Origin: Albidovulum aestuarii
GTDB lineage: Bacteria > Pseudomonadota > Alphaproteobacteria > Rhodobacterales > Rhodobacteraceae
Direction: 5' to 3'
DNA: 64,000 nt
Assembly: GCF_029961185.1 (NCBI RefSeq)
Contig: NZ_JASBQQ010000003.1
Span: forward strand, 434,001 to 498,000
The position numbers and the translations under genes are program-made. Below the pieces are notes generated by a model. It saw nothing but the letters and a program-made list of their open reading frames with translations, had not been told where the DNA came from and ran no database searches. Of this stretch, positions 20,195-29,578 are shown in pieces (the first letter of the stretch is position 1; each line of letters begins with the position of its first letter).

Positions 20195-21010
20195 ATGGCT
20201 GTCTCTTCCGGGCCCGTTGAGCGCGTGCTGGCGCGCGACAAGTGGATTGTGTTCGGCGCGGTGACGCTGGTCGTTCTTCTCGCGGGTCTCTACACAGTCT
20301 TAGGCGTCGGCATGTCGATGTCGGCGCTTGACATGACACGCATGACCCGCCCTGTCGGAGAGCCGATGGCGATGGGCGGGGCCGTGGACTGGACCTGGGG
20401 ATACGCGCTTCTGATCTTCCTGATGTGGTGGGTCATGATGATCGCGATGATGACCCCGAGCGCCGCCCCGGTCGTGCTTTTGTTCGCGGCACTGAAACGG
20501 CAGGGCACGCAAAAGGCCAAAGCCACAAGACTCAGCATGGTCTTTCTGGCGGGTTATCTGCTTGCATGGATGGGCTTCAGCGCGGTCGCAATGCTGCTGC
20601 AATGGCTGACGGAAAGCCTCGCAATCACCAACGGCCCGATGATGACGCTTGGGTCAAAGCCAGTCGCGGGCGTCGTGCTGCTCATGGCGGGCTTATACCA
20701 GTTCTCTAACCTGAAAGTCGCCTGTTTGCGGCATTGTCGGTCGCCCGCCCAGTTCCTGACAATGTACAATCGCAAAGGCTACTCCGGGGCCCTCATGATG
20801 GGCCTGCACCACGGCAGCTATTGCCTGGGATGCTGTTGGGCGCTGATGGCGCTTTTGTTCGTTGGGGGGATCATGAACCTCTACTGGATCGTTGGGCTGG
20901 CGATCTACGTATTGCTTGAAAAAATCGTCCCGTACCCCCGCGTGTTCTCGCGGGTGGCCGGCGGTCTCTTGATCGCTGCGGGCTCAGGGGTCGTTCTTTC
21001 AGCGCTTTGA
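20195..21010 (+). CDS. DUF2182 integral membrane protein, putative metal handling
   Basis: The 271-residue polytopic membrane protein has about six or seven helices. The DUF2182 signature is present: a Met-rich helix WWVMMIAMMTPSAAP, a CLRHCRSP loop, and HHGSYCLGCCW before a later helix. Met- and Cys/His-rich membrane segments of this kind suggest soft-metal (for example copper) handling, but no member's activity is known to me. ATG 20195 is chosen because homologue-like N-termini begin just before the first helix; GTG 20180 is possible. It is sandwiched between two DUF1326 genes and almost certainly co-transcribed with them. Confidence 0.82.
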   Translation: MAVSSGPVERVLARDKWIVFGAVTLVVLLAGLYTVLGVGMSMSALDMTRMTRPVGEPMAMGGAVDWTWGYALLIFLMWWVMMIAMMTPSAAPVVLLFAALKRQGTQKAKATRLSMVFLAGYLLAWMGFSAVAMLLQWLTESLAITNGPMMTLGSKPVAGVVLLMAGLYQFSNLKVACLRHCRSPAQFLTMYNRKGYSGALMMGLHHGSYCLGCCWALMALLFVGGIMNLYWIVGLAIYVLLEKIVPYPRVFSRVAGGLLIAAGSGVVLSAL

Positions 21011-21057
21011 TATCGAAAGGGAGCGGACGCTCTGCCATGACCGAGAAAGGAAACGAT

Positions 21058-21693
21058 ATGGCAAGGATAGACTGGTACATCGAAGGGCCCGCTTATGGGA
21101 ACTGCAACTGCGGATACTCCTGCCCCTGTCAGTTCGAGGAAGACCCGACCCAGGGCAATTGCCGCGGGTTCGAGGTGATGGAAATCACGGATGGCCACTT
21201 CGGCAAGGTGGATCTGACCGGCTTGAAAGTAGCCATTCTCTATGCCTGGCCCGGACCAATCTACAAGGGCGAGGGCGAGATGCAGCTGATCATCGACGAA
21301 AGCGCCTCTGCCGATCAGCGCAAAGCATTGGAAACGGTGCTGACAGGCGGCGAAACCGATGAAGAGGCGACGCACTGGTGGGTGTTTCGCGCCATGAGCC
21401 CTACGCTGCATGACACGATCTATGCGCCCATTGGCATGGACATAGATATTGAGGCGCGCACGGCAAAGGTCAGCATCGGCAATGTCCTGTCATCCGAAGG
21501 CCGACCGATCAAACCACCGCACAGCGACGGCGCGCACCGGGTTCGGATCGACATGCCGAACGGCATCGAGTTTTCAATAGCCGAAATCGGAAGTGCATCA
21601 ACGACCGCAAGCGCGGCCATCAAGCTCGATCTGAAAGACAGCTATGGCCAATGGCATTTCATGAAGCATGGACCGAGCGGTGTCATGCACTGA
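21058..21693 (+). CDS. DUF1326 domain protein (second copy)
   Basis: This 211-residue paralogue of the gene at 19539 carries the same C-x-C-x3-C-x-C cluster (Cys16, Cys18, Cys22, Cys24) and the same W-P-G and H-D-T-I-Y-A-P blocks. ATG 21058 has AAAGGA six bases upstream and is preferred over starts further upstream that overlap the DUF2182 gene. The C-terminal part ends in a His/Met-containing tail (MKHGPSGVMH). It closes the three-gene unit. Paralogy with the first copy is seen directly; the shared role is inference. Confidence 0.85.
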   Translation: MARIDWYIEGPAYGNCNCGYSCPCQFEEDPTQGNCRGFEVMEITDGHFGKVDLTGLKVAILYAWPGPIYKGEGEMQLIIDESASADQRKALETVLTGGETDEEATHWWVFRAMSPTLHDTIYAPIGMDIDIEARTAKVSIGNVLSSEGRPIKPPHSDGAHRVRIDMPNGIEFSIAEIGSASTTASAAIKLDLKDSYGQWHFMKHGPSGVMH

Positions 21694-21729
21694 AGCAGTG
21701 CATCGGCAAAGCCTTGATCCATCAGGGCT

Positions 21730-22749
21730 TCAGCCGCGCGAATACATGCCTTCGTAAATCGGGCTGAGGGTTTCGGCGTCAAAGAGCGACGAGACCGAAG
21801 TGCCCGACCAGATATTCATGATCGCCTGAGCGAACATCGGCGCCGTGGGCACGATGCGGATGTTTTTCGCGGCCTTCACAGCGGCGGTTGGTTCGATGGA
21901 ATCGGTAATCACGAGGCTCTTCATCACCGATTTGGTGATCCGCTCCACCGCCGGGCCGGACAGGACGCCATGGGTGATGTAGGAATGAACTTCCTTGGCG
22001 CCACCTTCCATCAGCACCTCGGCTGCCTTGCAGAGTGTTCCTGCCGTGTCACAGATGTCGTCGACGATGATGCAGGTCTGACCCGAAACATCGCCGATGA
22101 CGGTCATCTCCGCGATCTCGCCCGCCTTGACGCGGCGCTTGTCGACGATGGCAAGGCCGCAGCCGATGCGCTGCGCCAATTCGCGGGCCCGGGCCACGCC
22201 GCCCACGTCGGGCGAAACCACCGTCACTTCGTTCAGGCGGCCCTTGAAGTGATGCTCGATGTCCAGCGCGAAGATCGGCGAGGCGTAGAGGTTGTCCACC
22301 GGGATGTCGAAAAAGCCCTGAATCTGCGCCGCATGCAGGTCCATCGTCAGGACCCGGCCGACGCCCGCCTCGGTCAGGAGATTGGCCACCAGCTTGGCCG
22401 AAATCGGCGTGCGGGCTTTGGCACGGCGGTCCTGACGGGCATAGCCGAAATAGGGGATCACGGCGGTTATCCGGTCGGCGGAAGACCGGCGCAAGGCGTC
22501 GGTCATGATCAGAAGCTCCATCAGGTTGTCGTTCGCCGGATTCGAGGTCGACTGGATGATGTACATGTCCTCGCCGCGGACATTCTCGAAGACCTCGACG
22601 AAAATCTCCTGATCGTTGAACCGTTCGACCCGCGCATCCACCAGCCCGACAGACATGCCCCGGTGCATCGACATCCGCCGGGCGATGGAATTGGCAAGCG
22701 GGCGGTTCGAATTACCGGAAATGAGCTTCGGCTCGGTCATGGAGGGCAT
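21730..22749 (-). CDS. prs: Ribose-phosphate pyrophosphokinase
   Basis: The 339-residue enzyme makes PRPP from ribose 5-phosphate and ATP, feeding purine, pyrimidine, histidine and NAD synthesis. Diagnostic segments are [12 protein letters not shown], the flexible-loop [28 protein letters not shown] and the PRPP-binding loop [16 protein letters not shown] 22749 has AAGGA about seven bases upstream; ATG 22740 is an alternative. It is divergent from the isomerase gene at 22862. The purine and histidine genes that consume PRPP lie elsewhere in this window. Confidence 0.97.
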   Translation of the reverse strand: MPSMTEPKLISGNSNRPLANSIARRMSMHRGMSVGLVDARVERFNDQEIFVEVFENVRGEDMYIIQSTSNPANDNLMELLIMTDALRRSSADRITAVIPYFGYARQDRRAKARTPISAKLVANLLTEAGVGRVLTMDLHAAQIQGFFDIPVDNLYASPIFALDIEHHFKGRLNEVTVVSPDVGGVARARELAQRIGCGLAIVDKRRVKAGEIAEMTVIGDVSGQTCIIVDDICDTAGTLCKAAEVLMEGGAKEVHSYITHGVLSGPAVERITKSVMKSLVITDSIEPTAAVKAAKNIRIVPTAPMFAQAIMNIWSGTSVSSLFDAETLSPIYEGMYSRG

Positions 22750-22861
22750 GGCGGGTCCTTGTCGTTCGGGGCCGCAAAACCGGGCCGGATGACGGATTCG
22801 TGACGTTGCCACCCGCTTATCATCGGGCTAGCGTCCGGGCAAACCCGAAGGAGTGCCGGAA

Positions 22862-23473
22862 ATGCCACAGATCGACTACTTCCTGTCCACAATCTCTCCG
22901 TTTACCTACCTCGCCGGTACGCGGCTGGAAGAAATCGCGGCGAAACACGGGGCGACGGTGACCTATAAGCCGGTCGATATCGGCGGGCTGTTCGGGCGGA
23001 CAGGGGGAACGGCGCTCAAGGACCGGCCGGAGGGCCGAAAGGAATACCGGTTGCAGGAAATGACCCGGCAGGCAGCGAAGGCGGGGATGAAGATTAGCCT
23101 TCAGCCGATGTTCTGGCCCACCAATGCCGCGCCTTCCGCTTACGCGATCATCGCGGCGCAGGCGGCGAAGGCGAAGGGGGCGGGCGGCGACCTGGGGGCA
23201 TTCGTCCATTCGATCCTGCGGGCCTGCTGGGCAGAGGAACGCGACATCGCGTCGGATGAAGTGATCCGCGATCTTCTGACCAAGGCCGGGTTCGAGGCCG
23301 ACCTCGCCGACAAGGGGCTGCTGCTGGGGGCGGAGACCTATGCCAACAACCTTGAAGAGGCCGTGAATCGGGGTGTCTTCGGGTCTCCCTTTTATATTGT
23401 GGACAGCGGCCAGCGGTTCTGGGGGCAGGACCGGCTGGATGATCTCGACCTGCATCTGGCGGGCAAACTCTAA
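22862..23473 (+). CDS. 2-hydroxychromene-2-carboxylate isomerase family protein
   Basis: The 203-residue product has the DsbA-like/GST-kappa fold signature of HCCA isomerases: the N-terminal DYFLSTISPFTYL, whose serine replaces the thioredoxin cysteine, and the C-terminal GVFGSPFYIVDSGQRFWGQDRLDDL. Such proteins isomerise glutathione-activated intermediates of aromatic catabolism, but many chromosomal members have no known substrate, and no aromatic pathway is nearby. AAGGAG lies eight bases before ATG 22862. Its TAA overlaps the ATG of the hydrolase gene (TAATG). Confidence 0.85.
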   Translation: MPQIDYFLSTISPFTYLAGTRLEEIAAKHGATVTYKPVDIGGLFGRTGGTALKDRPEGRKEYRLQEMTRQAAKAGMKISLQPMFWPTNAAPSAYAIIAAQAAKAKGAGGDLGAFVHSILRACWAEERDIASDEVIRDLLTKAGFEADLADKGLLLGAETYANNLEEAVNRGVFGSPFYIVDSGQRFWGQDRLDDLDLHLAGKL

Positions 23474-24276
23474 TGCCGCAGGAAGACCGGGCCGGCTTTC
23501 CGACACATTGGCAGACATTCGGCACCGGACCGCGCCCTGCGCTGGCGGTGCATTGCTCGCTGGCCAGTTCCAACGCCTGGGCGGGTGTGGCGGAACGCCT
23601 GTCCGACCGGATTACGTTGACCGCGTTTGACATGCCGGGCCATGGGCGTTCGGCCGACTGGATCGGAGAGGGCGATTTCCTGACCAGCGCCACGCAGATT
23701 GCTGCAAGCTTCGTGACCGAACCGGTGGACCTGATCGGCCATTCCTTCGGCGCGGTGGTTGCCCTGCGCCTGGCCATCGCCGCGCCGGATGCATTCCGGA
23801 CACTGACGCTTATTGAGCCCGTTCTCTTCGCTGCGACGAAGGGAGAGCCGGTTTGGGACGAACATCTGCGCAATGACGCCCTTTTCGGGCAACTGATGGA
23901 AGATGGCGACCGCGAGGCGGCGGCCCGGGCCTTTACCGCCATGTGGGGCACAGGCATTGAATGGCAGGCGATGGACAATCGGAACCGCCGAGAGGTGACC
24001 GAGCGTATCCATCTGATCGGGGCAGGGCGGCCCGCGCTGTTCGAGGACAGCGGTGGTATCCTTGCTCCAGATGCGCTCGAAAGCCTCGACATGCCGGTTC
24101 TCCTGATCCGGGGTGAGGCCTCGCCACCGATCATTGAACGGATCGCCGAGAACATCGCGGCCCGCCTGCCCGATGTCGGCATCGCCACGGTTCCGGGTGC
24201 GGGGCATATGGTGCCGATCACCCATCCCGGCCAAACGGCTGGGCTGATCGGGGTCAATCTCGACCGGGCGGAGTAA
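23473..24276 (+). CDS. Alpha/beta hydrolase
   Basis: The 267-residue protein has the alpha/beta-hydrolase core with nucleophile elbow GHSFG, an oxyanion region near HCSLASSNAW, the GHGRS motif, and the closing GAGHMVP histidine, so a Ser-Asp-His triad is complete. Substrate is unknown. Translation is coupled to the preceding isomerase gene by a one-base overlap, suggesting that both act on the same, unidentified compound class. Confidence 0.82.
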   Translation: MPQEDRAGFPTHWQTFGTGPRPALAVHCSLASSNAWAGVAERLSDRITLTAFDMPGHGRSADWIGEGDFLTSATQIAASFVTEPVDLIGHSFGAVVALRLAIAAPDAFRTLTLIEPVLFAATKGEPVWDEHLRNDALFGQLMEDGDREAAARAFTAMWGTGIEWQAMDNRNRREVTERIHLIGAGRPALFEDSGGILAPDALESLDMPVLLIRGEASPPIIERIAENIAARLPDVGIATVPGAGHMVPITHPGQTAGLIGVNLDRAE

Positions 24277-24383
24277 CGGTGCGTTCGCGGCAAACAGCCC
24301 GTAGCTGTGTTCTACAGCGGTCCGCATACGGCCCGCTGTGTTTGGCGCAAGGTCGGCTTCCGGGCACTACATCCGATGCCTTC

Positions 24384-25460
24384 TCAGCCCATCTGGTGAT
24401 TGGGCGTGGATCGTGAAATCTCCAGTTCCGCTTCGTCCATATCTTCTAGAATTCCCTCGAAGAGCGGCGTCGAAAGGTAGCGTTCGCCTGTGTCGGGCAG
24501 CATCACGAGGATAACCGACCCCGGCGCGACCTTTTCGGCCACCCGCATCGCGACCGCGAAGGTGGAGCCGCCGGAAATTCCGGTAAAGATGCCTTCCTTT
24601 TGTGCGAGCTTCTTCGCCCATGCGATCCCCTCCGGTCCGGGCACCGGGATCAGGTCGTCGTAGAACTTCTTGTCGAGCGTTTCCTGCAGGACCGCCGGAA
24701 TGAAATCCGGCGTCCAGCCTTGAATCGGGTGCGGTTCAAAGGCGGGATGGCTGGCGGCGGGCGCATCGCCTGCACCGCGTTCCTGCGCGATCCCGCTTGA
24801 GACAATGGCCGCATTGGCGGGTTCTGTCAGGATGATCTTGGTCGCGGGCCGTTCCTTGCGCAGGACACGCCCTACGCCGGTGACTGTACCGCCCGTGCCG
24901 TAGCCCGAGACAAAGTAGTCGAGACGCTTACCGTCGAAATCGCCCAGAATTTCACGCGCTGTCGTGGCTTCATGGATATCAGCATTGTCTTTGGTCTCAA
25001 ACTGGCGGGCAAGAAACCAGCCATGTTTCTCGGCCAGCTCGACGGCCTTTTTGTACATACCAAAGCCTTTTTCGGCGCGCGGAGTCAGGATGACCTTGGC
25101 GCCCAGCATCCGCATCAGGCGGCGGCGTTCGATGGAAAAGCTGTCGGCCATGGTCACGACCAGCGGATAGCCCTTCTGCGCGCAGACCATCGCAAGACCG
25201 ATACCGGTATTGCCCGATGTCGCCTCGACAACTGTCTGGCCGGGCTTCAGCCGCCCTTCACGCTCGGCGGCCTCGATGATATTCACTGCCAGCCGGTCCT
25301 TGACCGAGGCGGCGGGATTGTAGGCCTCGGCCTTTACATAGACTGTTACATGGTCAGGCCCGAGGTTGTTGACCCGGATCACCGGCGTATCGCCGATTGT
25401 GTCGAGCACGCTGTCAAAAAGCCGCCCGCGTCCATTCGTCGTTCTGATCGTGCCAGCCAT
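24384..25460 (-). CDS. cysK: Cysteine synthase (O-acetylserine sulfhydrylase) family
   Basis: The 358-residue PLP enzyme shows the cysteine-synthase pattern: IGDTPVIRVNNL near residue 22, the PLP lysine in NPAASVKDRLA, the substrate loop TSGNTG, and the phosphate-binding GTGGTVTGVG. The C-terminal ~20 residues extend beyond the usual length of about 310-330. ATG 25460 follows a GGGGG ribosome-binding site. It likely makes cysteine from O-acetylserine and sulfide. No sulfur-assimilation genes adjoin it, so a related beta-replacement activity cannot be excluded. Confidence 0.9.
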   Translation of the reverse strand: MAGTIRTTNGRGRLFDSVLDTIGDTPVIRVNNLGPDHVTVYVKAEAYNPAASVKDRLAVNIIEAAEREGRLKPGQTVVEATSGNTGIGLAMVCAQKGYPLVVTMADSFSIERRRLMRMLGAKVILTPRAEKGFGMYKKAVELAEKHGWFLARQFETKDNADIHEATTAREILGDFDGKRLDYFVSGYGTGGTVTGVGRVLRKERPATKIILTEPANAAIVSSGIAQERGAGDAPAASHPAFEPHPIQGWTPDFIPAVLQETLDKKFYDDLIPVPGPEGIAWAKKLAQKEGIFTGISGGSTFAVAMRVAEKVAPGSVILVMLPDTGERYLSTPLFEGILEDMDEAELEISRSTPNHQMG

Positions 25461-25516
25461 GTCATACCCCCGTTCGTGACTTTGCCCCGTTAAGATGGGG
25501 CTTCCTCTTGGCAACT

Positions 25517-25544
25517 TATATAGTGCCGACGGGGGGTGACGCAA
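25517..25544 (-). promoter_or_regulatory. Candidate promoter of cysK
   Basis: On the minus strand TTGCGT (25544-25539) and TATATA (25522-25517) are separated by 16 bases and lie about 57 bases upstream of the cysK start. Confidence 0.45.
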
Positions 25545-25573
25545 AAAAGAACACCCTTCGCAAAAGCGAAGGG
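25541..25573 (-). terminator. Intrinsic terminator of the BTAD regulator gene
   Basis: An 8-bp stem (25554-25561 with 25566-25573) with a four-base loop is followed on the minus strand by TGTTCTTTTTT. It lies just downstream of the regulator stop at 25670. Confidence 0.75.
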
Positions 25574-25669
25574 CGCGGGGAACCGAATGCAGTCGGACCT
25601 GTTCAGTCCGGAACCGGCGTTCAGGCTGCCGGGGCGACGCAGTGACTTGCAGATCGTCGCGCGCGCTGA

Positions 25670-27673
25670 TCAATCCGGCAATCCGGCCTTCCTGAGCCCG
25701 CCCGCCAGATGTTCCCAATCGCCCGGATTACGCCACATCGGCCGGTAGGCGCCCGCAAGGCTCTCGACCGTATCGTTCTGAATGATAATGTCCCGGCTCG
25801 CGAATTCCCGCCTCCGCATGCGGATGAACTCCGAGAGGGCCGCGTCCGCTTCGTGCGTCTGGCCAAGATGGGCATAGGCGCTGACCAGAAAGGCATGGGC
25901 GAGCGAATTCAGCAGCGCCTCGCCGATCAACACCTGCACGACAGCCCCATAGTCGCCCGTGAAGAAGCGAATCTGGCCAAGAGTCCAGTCGATCGAGGGC
26001 GAATGCAGCGGGTCGAGCCGGATCGCTTCCTGCACAACTTCAAGCGCCTTCTCCCGTTGGCCGAGGAGCAGGAACGCATAGCCACACCAGGCCATCGATT
26101 CCGCCTCGTTCACGATCTTCGAAAGAGTTTTTTCGAACTGAACCTCGGCCTCGTCCCAGAGCCCTTCGCAGAGGAACGCGTAGCCAAGTTGGTCCTGGAT
26201 ATAGACGTCGTTGTTGTCGAGCCCCGCGCCCTTGCGCGACAGGGCGAGAGACTTGCCCGCTGCACCTTCCTCTGCGAGGCCGAGCCATCCATCGACCACA
26301 TAGGTATCGGCAAGGTACATGTAGGCACGGGCATAGCGCGGGTCGAGCTCCAGCGCCTTCCTGAACAACTCGCGGGCCTCGACGGTGTCCTCTGCATTCA
26401 GCCCGTCGCGCAGCGACTTGCCGCGCAGCATGTATTCATAGGCCTTCATGTTCTCGGTCGGCATACGCAACGCGCGGTCGGCCACATCCTCCTGCACCCG
26501 TCCGGGCAGGACGGCGACGATGCTGCGCGTCACCTCATCCTGCACGGCGAAGATGTCGTCGAACTCCCGGTCATAGCGCTCCGCCCAGACATGGTTGCCG
26601 GTCAGGGCGTCGGCGAGTTGCACCGAGATACGGACTTTAGTCCCGGCGCGACGCACGCTGCCCTCGACAACGTATTCGACGCCAAGCCGCTGGCCGATTT
26701 CGCGAACGCCGAGGTTTTCATGGCGGATTGCGAATGAGGAGTGGCGGGCGACCACAAACAGTGTCCGGAACCGCGACAGGCCGGTGATGATGTCCTCGGT
26801 AATCCCGTCGCTGAAGTAATCCTGTTCAGGATCACCGCTCATATTGGTGAAGGGCAGCACCGCGACCGAGGGCTTGTCACGCGGTCGGGCGGCTGCGGTT
26901 ACCGGTGGCGCAGGGGTGGCCTCTGGGGTGGCGGGCTCGTCGGGGGCGCTGCGGATGCGGCCGATCAAGGCGGTGGTTTCCGGTCCCGGCTGAATGCCGA
27001 GATCTTCTAAAAACACCTCCCGCATCCTGTCGTAGTGCCGGAGCGCCGTTGCGGTTTCGCCCTGCGCATGAAGGACCCGCAGCACTAGCCGATGCGCTGC
27101 TTCGTTGAGCGCGTCGAGGTCAAGAAGCCTGCGGGCTGCCGTAAGTGCTGCGGAAAAGTTCCTTTCGCCGAGAAGATCCTCGGCGATCCGGGCAAGCTCC
27201 GACGACAGGAGGGCTGTGTATTTTGCGCGCTCGGCGGTCAGCCAGCCCTCGAACGGTGCCTCGTTGACTGTCAGCCCGGCAAGCAGGGTTGATGCTGCCA
27301 CGAGATCGTCGCGCCGCTGCGCGGCACCCTGTGGCGGGGTTTCTTTGCCAAGCGCGTCGACATCCAGTGCGACGGCATCGGACCGCAGCCCGAGCACCGG
27401 CCCACGTGTTTCGATCACCTCGGCATCAGCGCCAAGCGCCTTGCGCAGGCTCGCAAGCGATTGGCGGAGATTGGTCCGCGCCTGCACCTGACCGCTGCGG
27501 CTCCACAAAAGGTCAGCCGCGGTATCGCGATGCAGCCCGCCCGGCCCGGCCAGTGCGATCATCGCCAGAAGAGCCTGCGATTTCTGCGTCGGGAAGGATG
27601 CGGGCGTCCCGTCGCTGCATGTAACCGCCAGCGGACCCAGTAGCCGGATATTAAGGCGATTACGTCTGGTCAC
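25670..27673 (-). CDS. BTAD-type transcriptional regulator with TolB-like and TPR domains
   Basis: The 667-residue protein has an N-terminal OmpR-like winged helix (about 8-100) followed by a bacterial transcriptional activator domain (about 105-245, SARP/DnrI-like). A Pro/Ala linker leads to a TolB-N/FlgO-like domain (about 270-380) starting PSVAVLPFTNMSGD, and then TPR repeats to the C-terminus. This layout is frequent in Rhizobiales and Rhodobacterales, where such proteins are often annotated as adenylate-cyclase-like, but no cyclase domain is present. It reads divergently from the 64-residue ORF at 27820, a likely target. Inducer unknown. Confidence 0.85.
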   Translation of the reverse strand: MTRRNRLNIRLLGPLAVTCSDGTPASFPTQKSQALLAMIALAGPGGLHRDTAADLLWSRSGQVQARTNLRQSLASLRKALGADAEVIETRGPVLGLRSDAVALDVDALGKETPPQGAAQRRDDLVAASTLLAGLTVNEAPFEGWLTAERAKYTALLSSELARIAEDLLGERNFSAALTAARRLLDLDALNEAAHRLVLRVLHAQGETATALRHYDRMREVFLEDLGIQPGPETTALIGRIRSAPDEPATPEATPAPPVTAAARPRDKPSVAVLPFTNMSGDPEQDYFSDGITEDIITGLSRFRTLFVVARHSSFAIRHENLGVREIGQRLGVEYVVEGSVRRAGTKVRISVQLADALTGNHVWAERYDREFDDIFAVQDEVTRSIVAVLPGRVQEDVADRALRMPTENMKAYEYMLRGKSLRDGLNAEDTVEARELFRKALELDPRYARAYMYLADTYVVDGWLGLAEEGAAGKSLALSRKGAGLDNNDVYIQDQLGYAFLCEGLWDEAEVQFEKTLSKIVNEAESMAWCGYAFLLLGQREKALEVVQEAIRLDPLHSPSIDWTLGQIRFFTGDYGAVVQVLIGEALLNSLAHAFLVSAYAHLGQTHEADAALSEFIRMRRREFASRDIIIQNDTVESLAGAYRPMWRNPGDWEHLAGGLRKAGLPD

Positions 27674-27819
27674 GGTCCCGATCCCCGGATGTCACGGTCG
27701 ATTTTACGGGGCTCCCCACCGTTTTTACGCTCCCGTCACGCTGAGCCTTACGGATCCCGAGCGCCCCACCCGCATCTTAGGTGCATCGACCCACAATCCA
27801 AGAACAGAAAGGAACGACG

Positions 27820-28014
27820 ATGTGCTTTGATGTGAACCCGCTGGCCCAGAACCTCTATCTGCAGGACCTCAACCGCGACCCTCGCGGCGGATATGACCAC
27901 GCCGCCGCCCCCCTGACCGGCTGGCGCGCTGAACGTCTGCGGGCGCTCTTGGAGGGGGGCAATCGGGTACGGCGCCGGGGCGGGTTGTGGACCCCGGTCA
28001 TCGCAACAAGTTGA
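27820..28014 (+). CDS. Small hypothetical protein
   Basis: A 64-residue ORF starts at ATG 27820 with a good AAAGGA ribosome-binding site seven bases upstream. It has no signal peptide. The middle is polar with DLNRDPRGGYDHAAAPL and the C-terminus is arginine-rich. No family is recognised. It faces the BTAD-type regulator across about 145 bases and could be its target, and it converges on the saccharopine-dehydrogenase-family gene. The ribosome-binding site favours a real gene, but the short length leaves doubt. Confidence 0.5.
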   Translation: MCFDVNPLAQNLYLQDLNRDPRGGYDHAAAPLTGWRAERLRALLEGGNRVRRRGGLWTPVIATS

Positions 28015-28061
28015 AGGCGGTGCTGCCCGGGGGCGGTTTCCTGCCACCGGGCGAAGTCAGG

Positions 28062-29144
28062 TCAGCCGTGACGGCTCTTGTGGCCGAGGTTGTAATAATT
28101 GCCGGTGCGGGTTTGCAGGTACGGGGTCAGCGGGATCTCTTCCTGCTTCAGGAAGCCCTTTTGCGGCAGCTTGCCTTCGCGCACCATCTCGATGACCGCC
28201 ACGACCGAGGCCGAGGTCGTCCAGGCAATCGCCGTCCGCCGCTTGCCGCCGATCTCCAGCGGGTAGTAGGCGCGCACGAATTCCTTGCGCTTCAGCTGGC
28301 CTTCCACCCAGCCCTCGGCCGCGACATGGACATAGACGACATCCTCATCCACCGGCGGCTTGGCATGGGTCAGGATCTTGCCTGCCGTCTCGCGGTTCTC
28401 GCGCATCAGCAGTTCGTGGAAGAAGAAGTTCATCAGTTCCACATGGCCGGGATAGCGCATGGTCTTGTAGTCGAGGTTCTCGATCTTGTCGGCATAGGTC
28501 TCGCACATCGTGCCGAGGCCGCCCGATGTCGTGAAGGCCTCGAGCTTCACGCCGTCGATATAGATCGTCTCCAGCCATTCCATCGCCGAGACGGTCTTGT
28601 GCACGCCCTCCTCGATCACCTCGCAATCGTTGAGATATTCGTTCACGACGCCCTCGGGCGACCAGTTGAAGGCGTAGCCCAGAAGCCCCGTCGGGTTCTG
28701 CGGCAGCGCGCCGACGCGGAGGCGGATGGAGCGGACCTTGCCGAACATGTCGGCGAGATGCGCGCCGACAATGCCGACGAAACCGGGGGCAAGGCCGCAT
28801 TGAGGGGCCATGATGCCCTTCGCGGTCTTCGCCAGTTCGCGGATATGCTGGGTCGTCGGCACATCCTCGGTCAGGTCGAAATAGTGGAGCCCAAGGCCAT
28901 GGGCGACGGTCGAGACGCCGATATTAAGGTGATAGGGCAGGCAGGACAGAACCGCCTCCTGATCCTTCAGGATCGCGGCCAAGGCGTCCTTGTCGGTCAG
29001 ATCAGCAGCCTTGGTCGGGAAGGGGCAGCCCGAAACCTCACGCGCATCGACGCCGGTGACGGAAAAGCCTGCCTCGGCCAGGAGTTCCGCGGCCAGATGG
29101 CCGACCTTTCCGAGGCCGAGAACGGCAACCTTGTTGAACGACAT
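28062..29144 (-). CDS. Saccharopine dehydrogenase family protein
   Basis: The 360-residue NAD(P)-dependent enzyme has an N-terminal Rossmann motif VLGLGKVG (residues 8-15) and a C-terminal saccharopine-dehydrogenase-like domain containing GLAPGFVGIVGA and AFTTSGGLGTMCETY. It should oxidise saccharopine to glutamate and 2-aminoadipate semialdehyde, the substrate of the ALDH7 enzyme at 55313. The lysine-ketoglutarate reductase partner is not in the window. Related carboxynorspermidine synthases share this fold, so lysine catabolism is inference strengthened by the 55-62 kb cluster. ATG 29144 has AAGGAAG upstream. Confidence 0.82.
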   Translation of the reverse strand: MSFNKVAVLGLGKVGHLAAELLAEAGFSVTGVDAREVSGCPFPTKAADLTDKDALAAILKDQEAVLSCLPYHLNIGVSTVAHGLGLHYFDLTEDVPTTQHIRELAKTAKGIMAPQCGLAPGFVGIVGAHLADMFGKVRSIRLRVGALPQNPTGLLGYAFNWSPEGVVNEYLNDCEVIEEGVHKTVSAMEWLETIYIDGVKLEAFTTSGGLGTMCETYADKIENLDYKTMRYPGHVELMNFFFHELLMRENRETAGKILTHAKPPVDEDVVYVHVAAEGWVEGQLKRKEFVRAYYPLEIGGKRRTAIAWTTSASVVAVIEMVREGKLPQKGFLKQEEIPLTPYLQTRTGNYYNLGHKSRHG

Positions 29145-29578
29145 CACGCGCTTCCTTTTCTTGTCTGAACCCTCCGGCCTGCCGCCGGTTCGCCGCCACA
29201 ATCGCCTGAGAAGGTGGCGATTTCTCCGGGTATACCGGCGGTTTTGGCAGGCGAATGCAGAAAAGTGCCATGGCGGTCGGTCAATCTGCCAGGGCGATGC
29301 GGGGTCGCAGTTGCCTCGGTTGTCCGCTTTGAGCGATTTGGGCTCGAATCGGTCATTCTCGGCAGCATGAAAGGATAACCGCGTTGCAGAGCACGACTTC
29401 TCTGCGGCCCTGGCAACAGAGGAAAACTGACCCAAAGCCTTGGCAGCCATTCAAGGGCCGACGCGATCGCGGATCGCATCAGCCTCTTCTCTTTCGATGA
29501 CGGGTCTCAATCCAAAGGCCCAACTGAACCCGGCCAATGGCCATTAATTGCCGGTGGGAATACCAGCCGCCCGGCCGG
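29145..29578. other. Gene-free stretch between nrdJ and the saccharopine dehydrogenase gene
   Basis: These 434 bases hold no convincing gene. They must contain the nrdJ 3' end and the promoter of the dehydrogenase gene. A short palindrome with AATGGCCATT lies near 29535-29545; no clear T-run terminator is seen. Confidence 0.5.
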
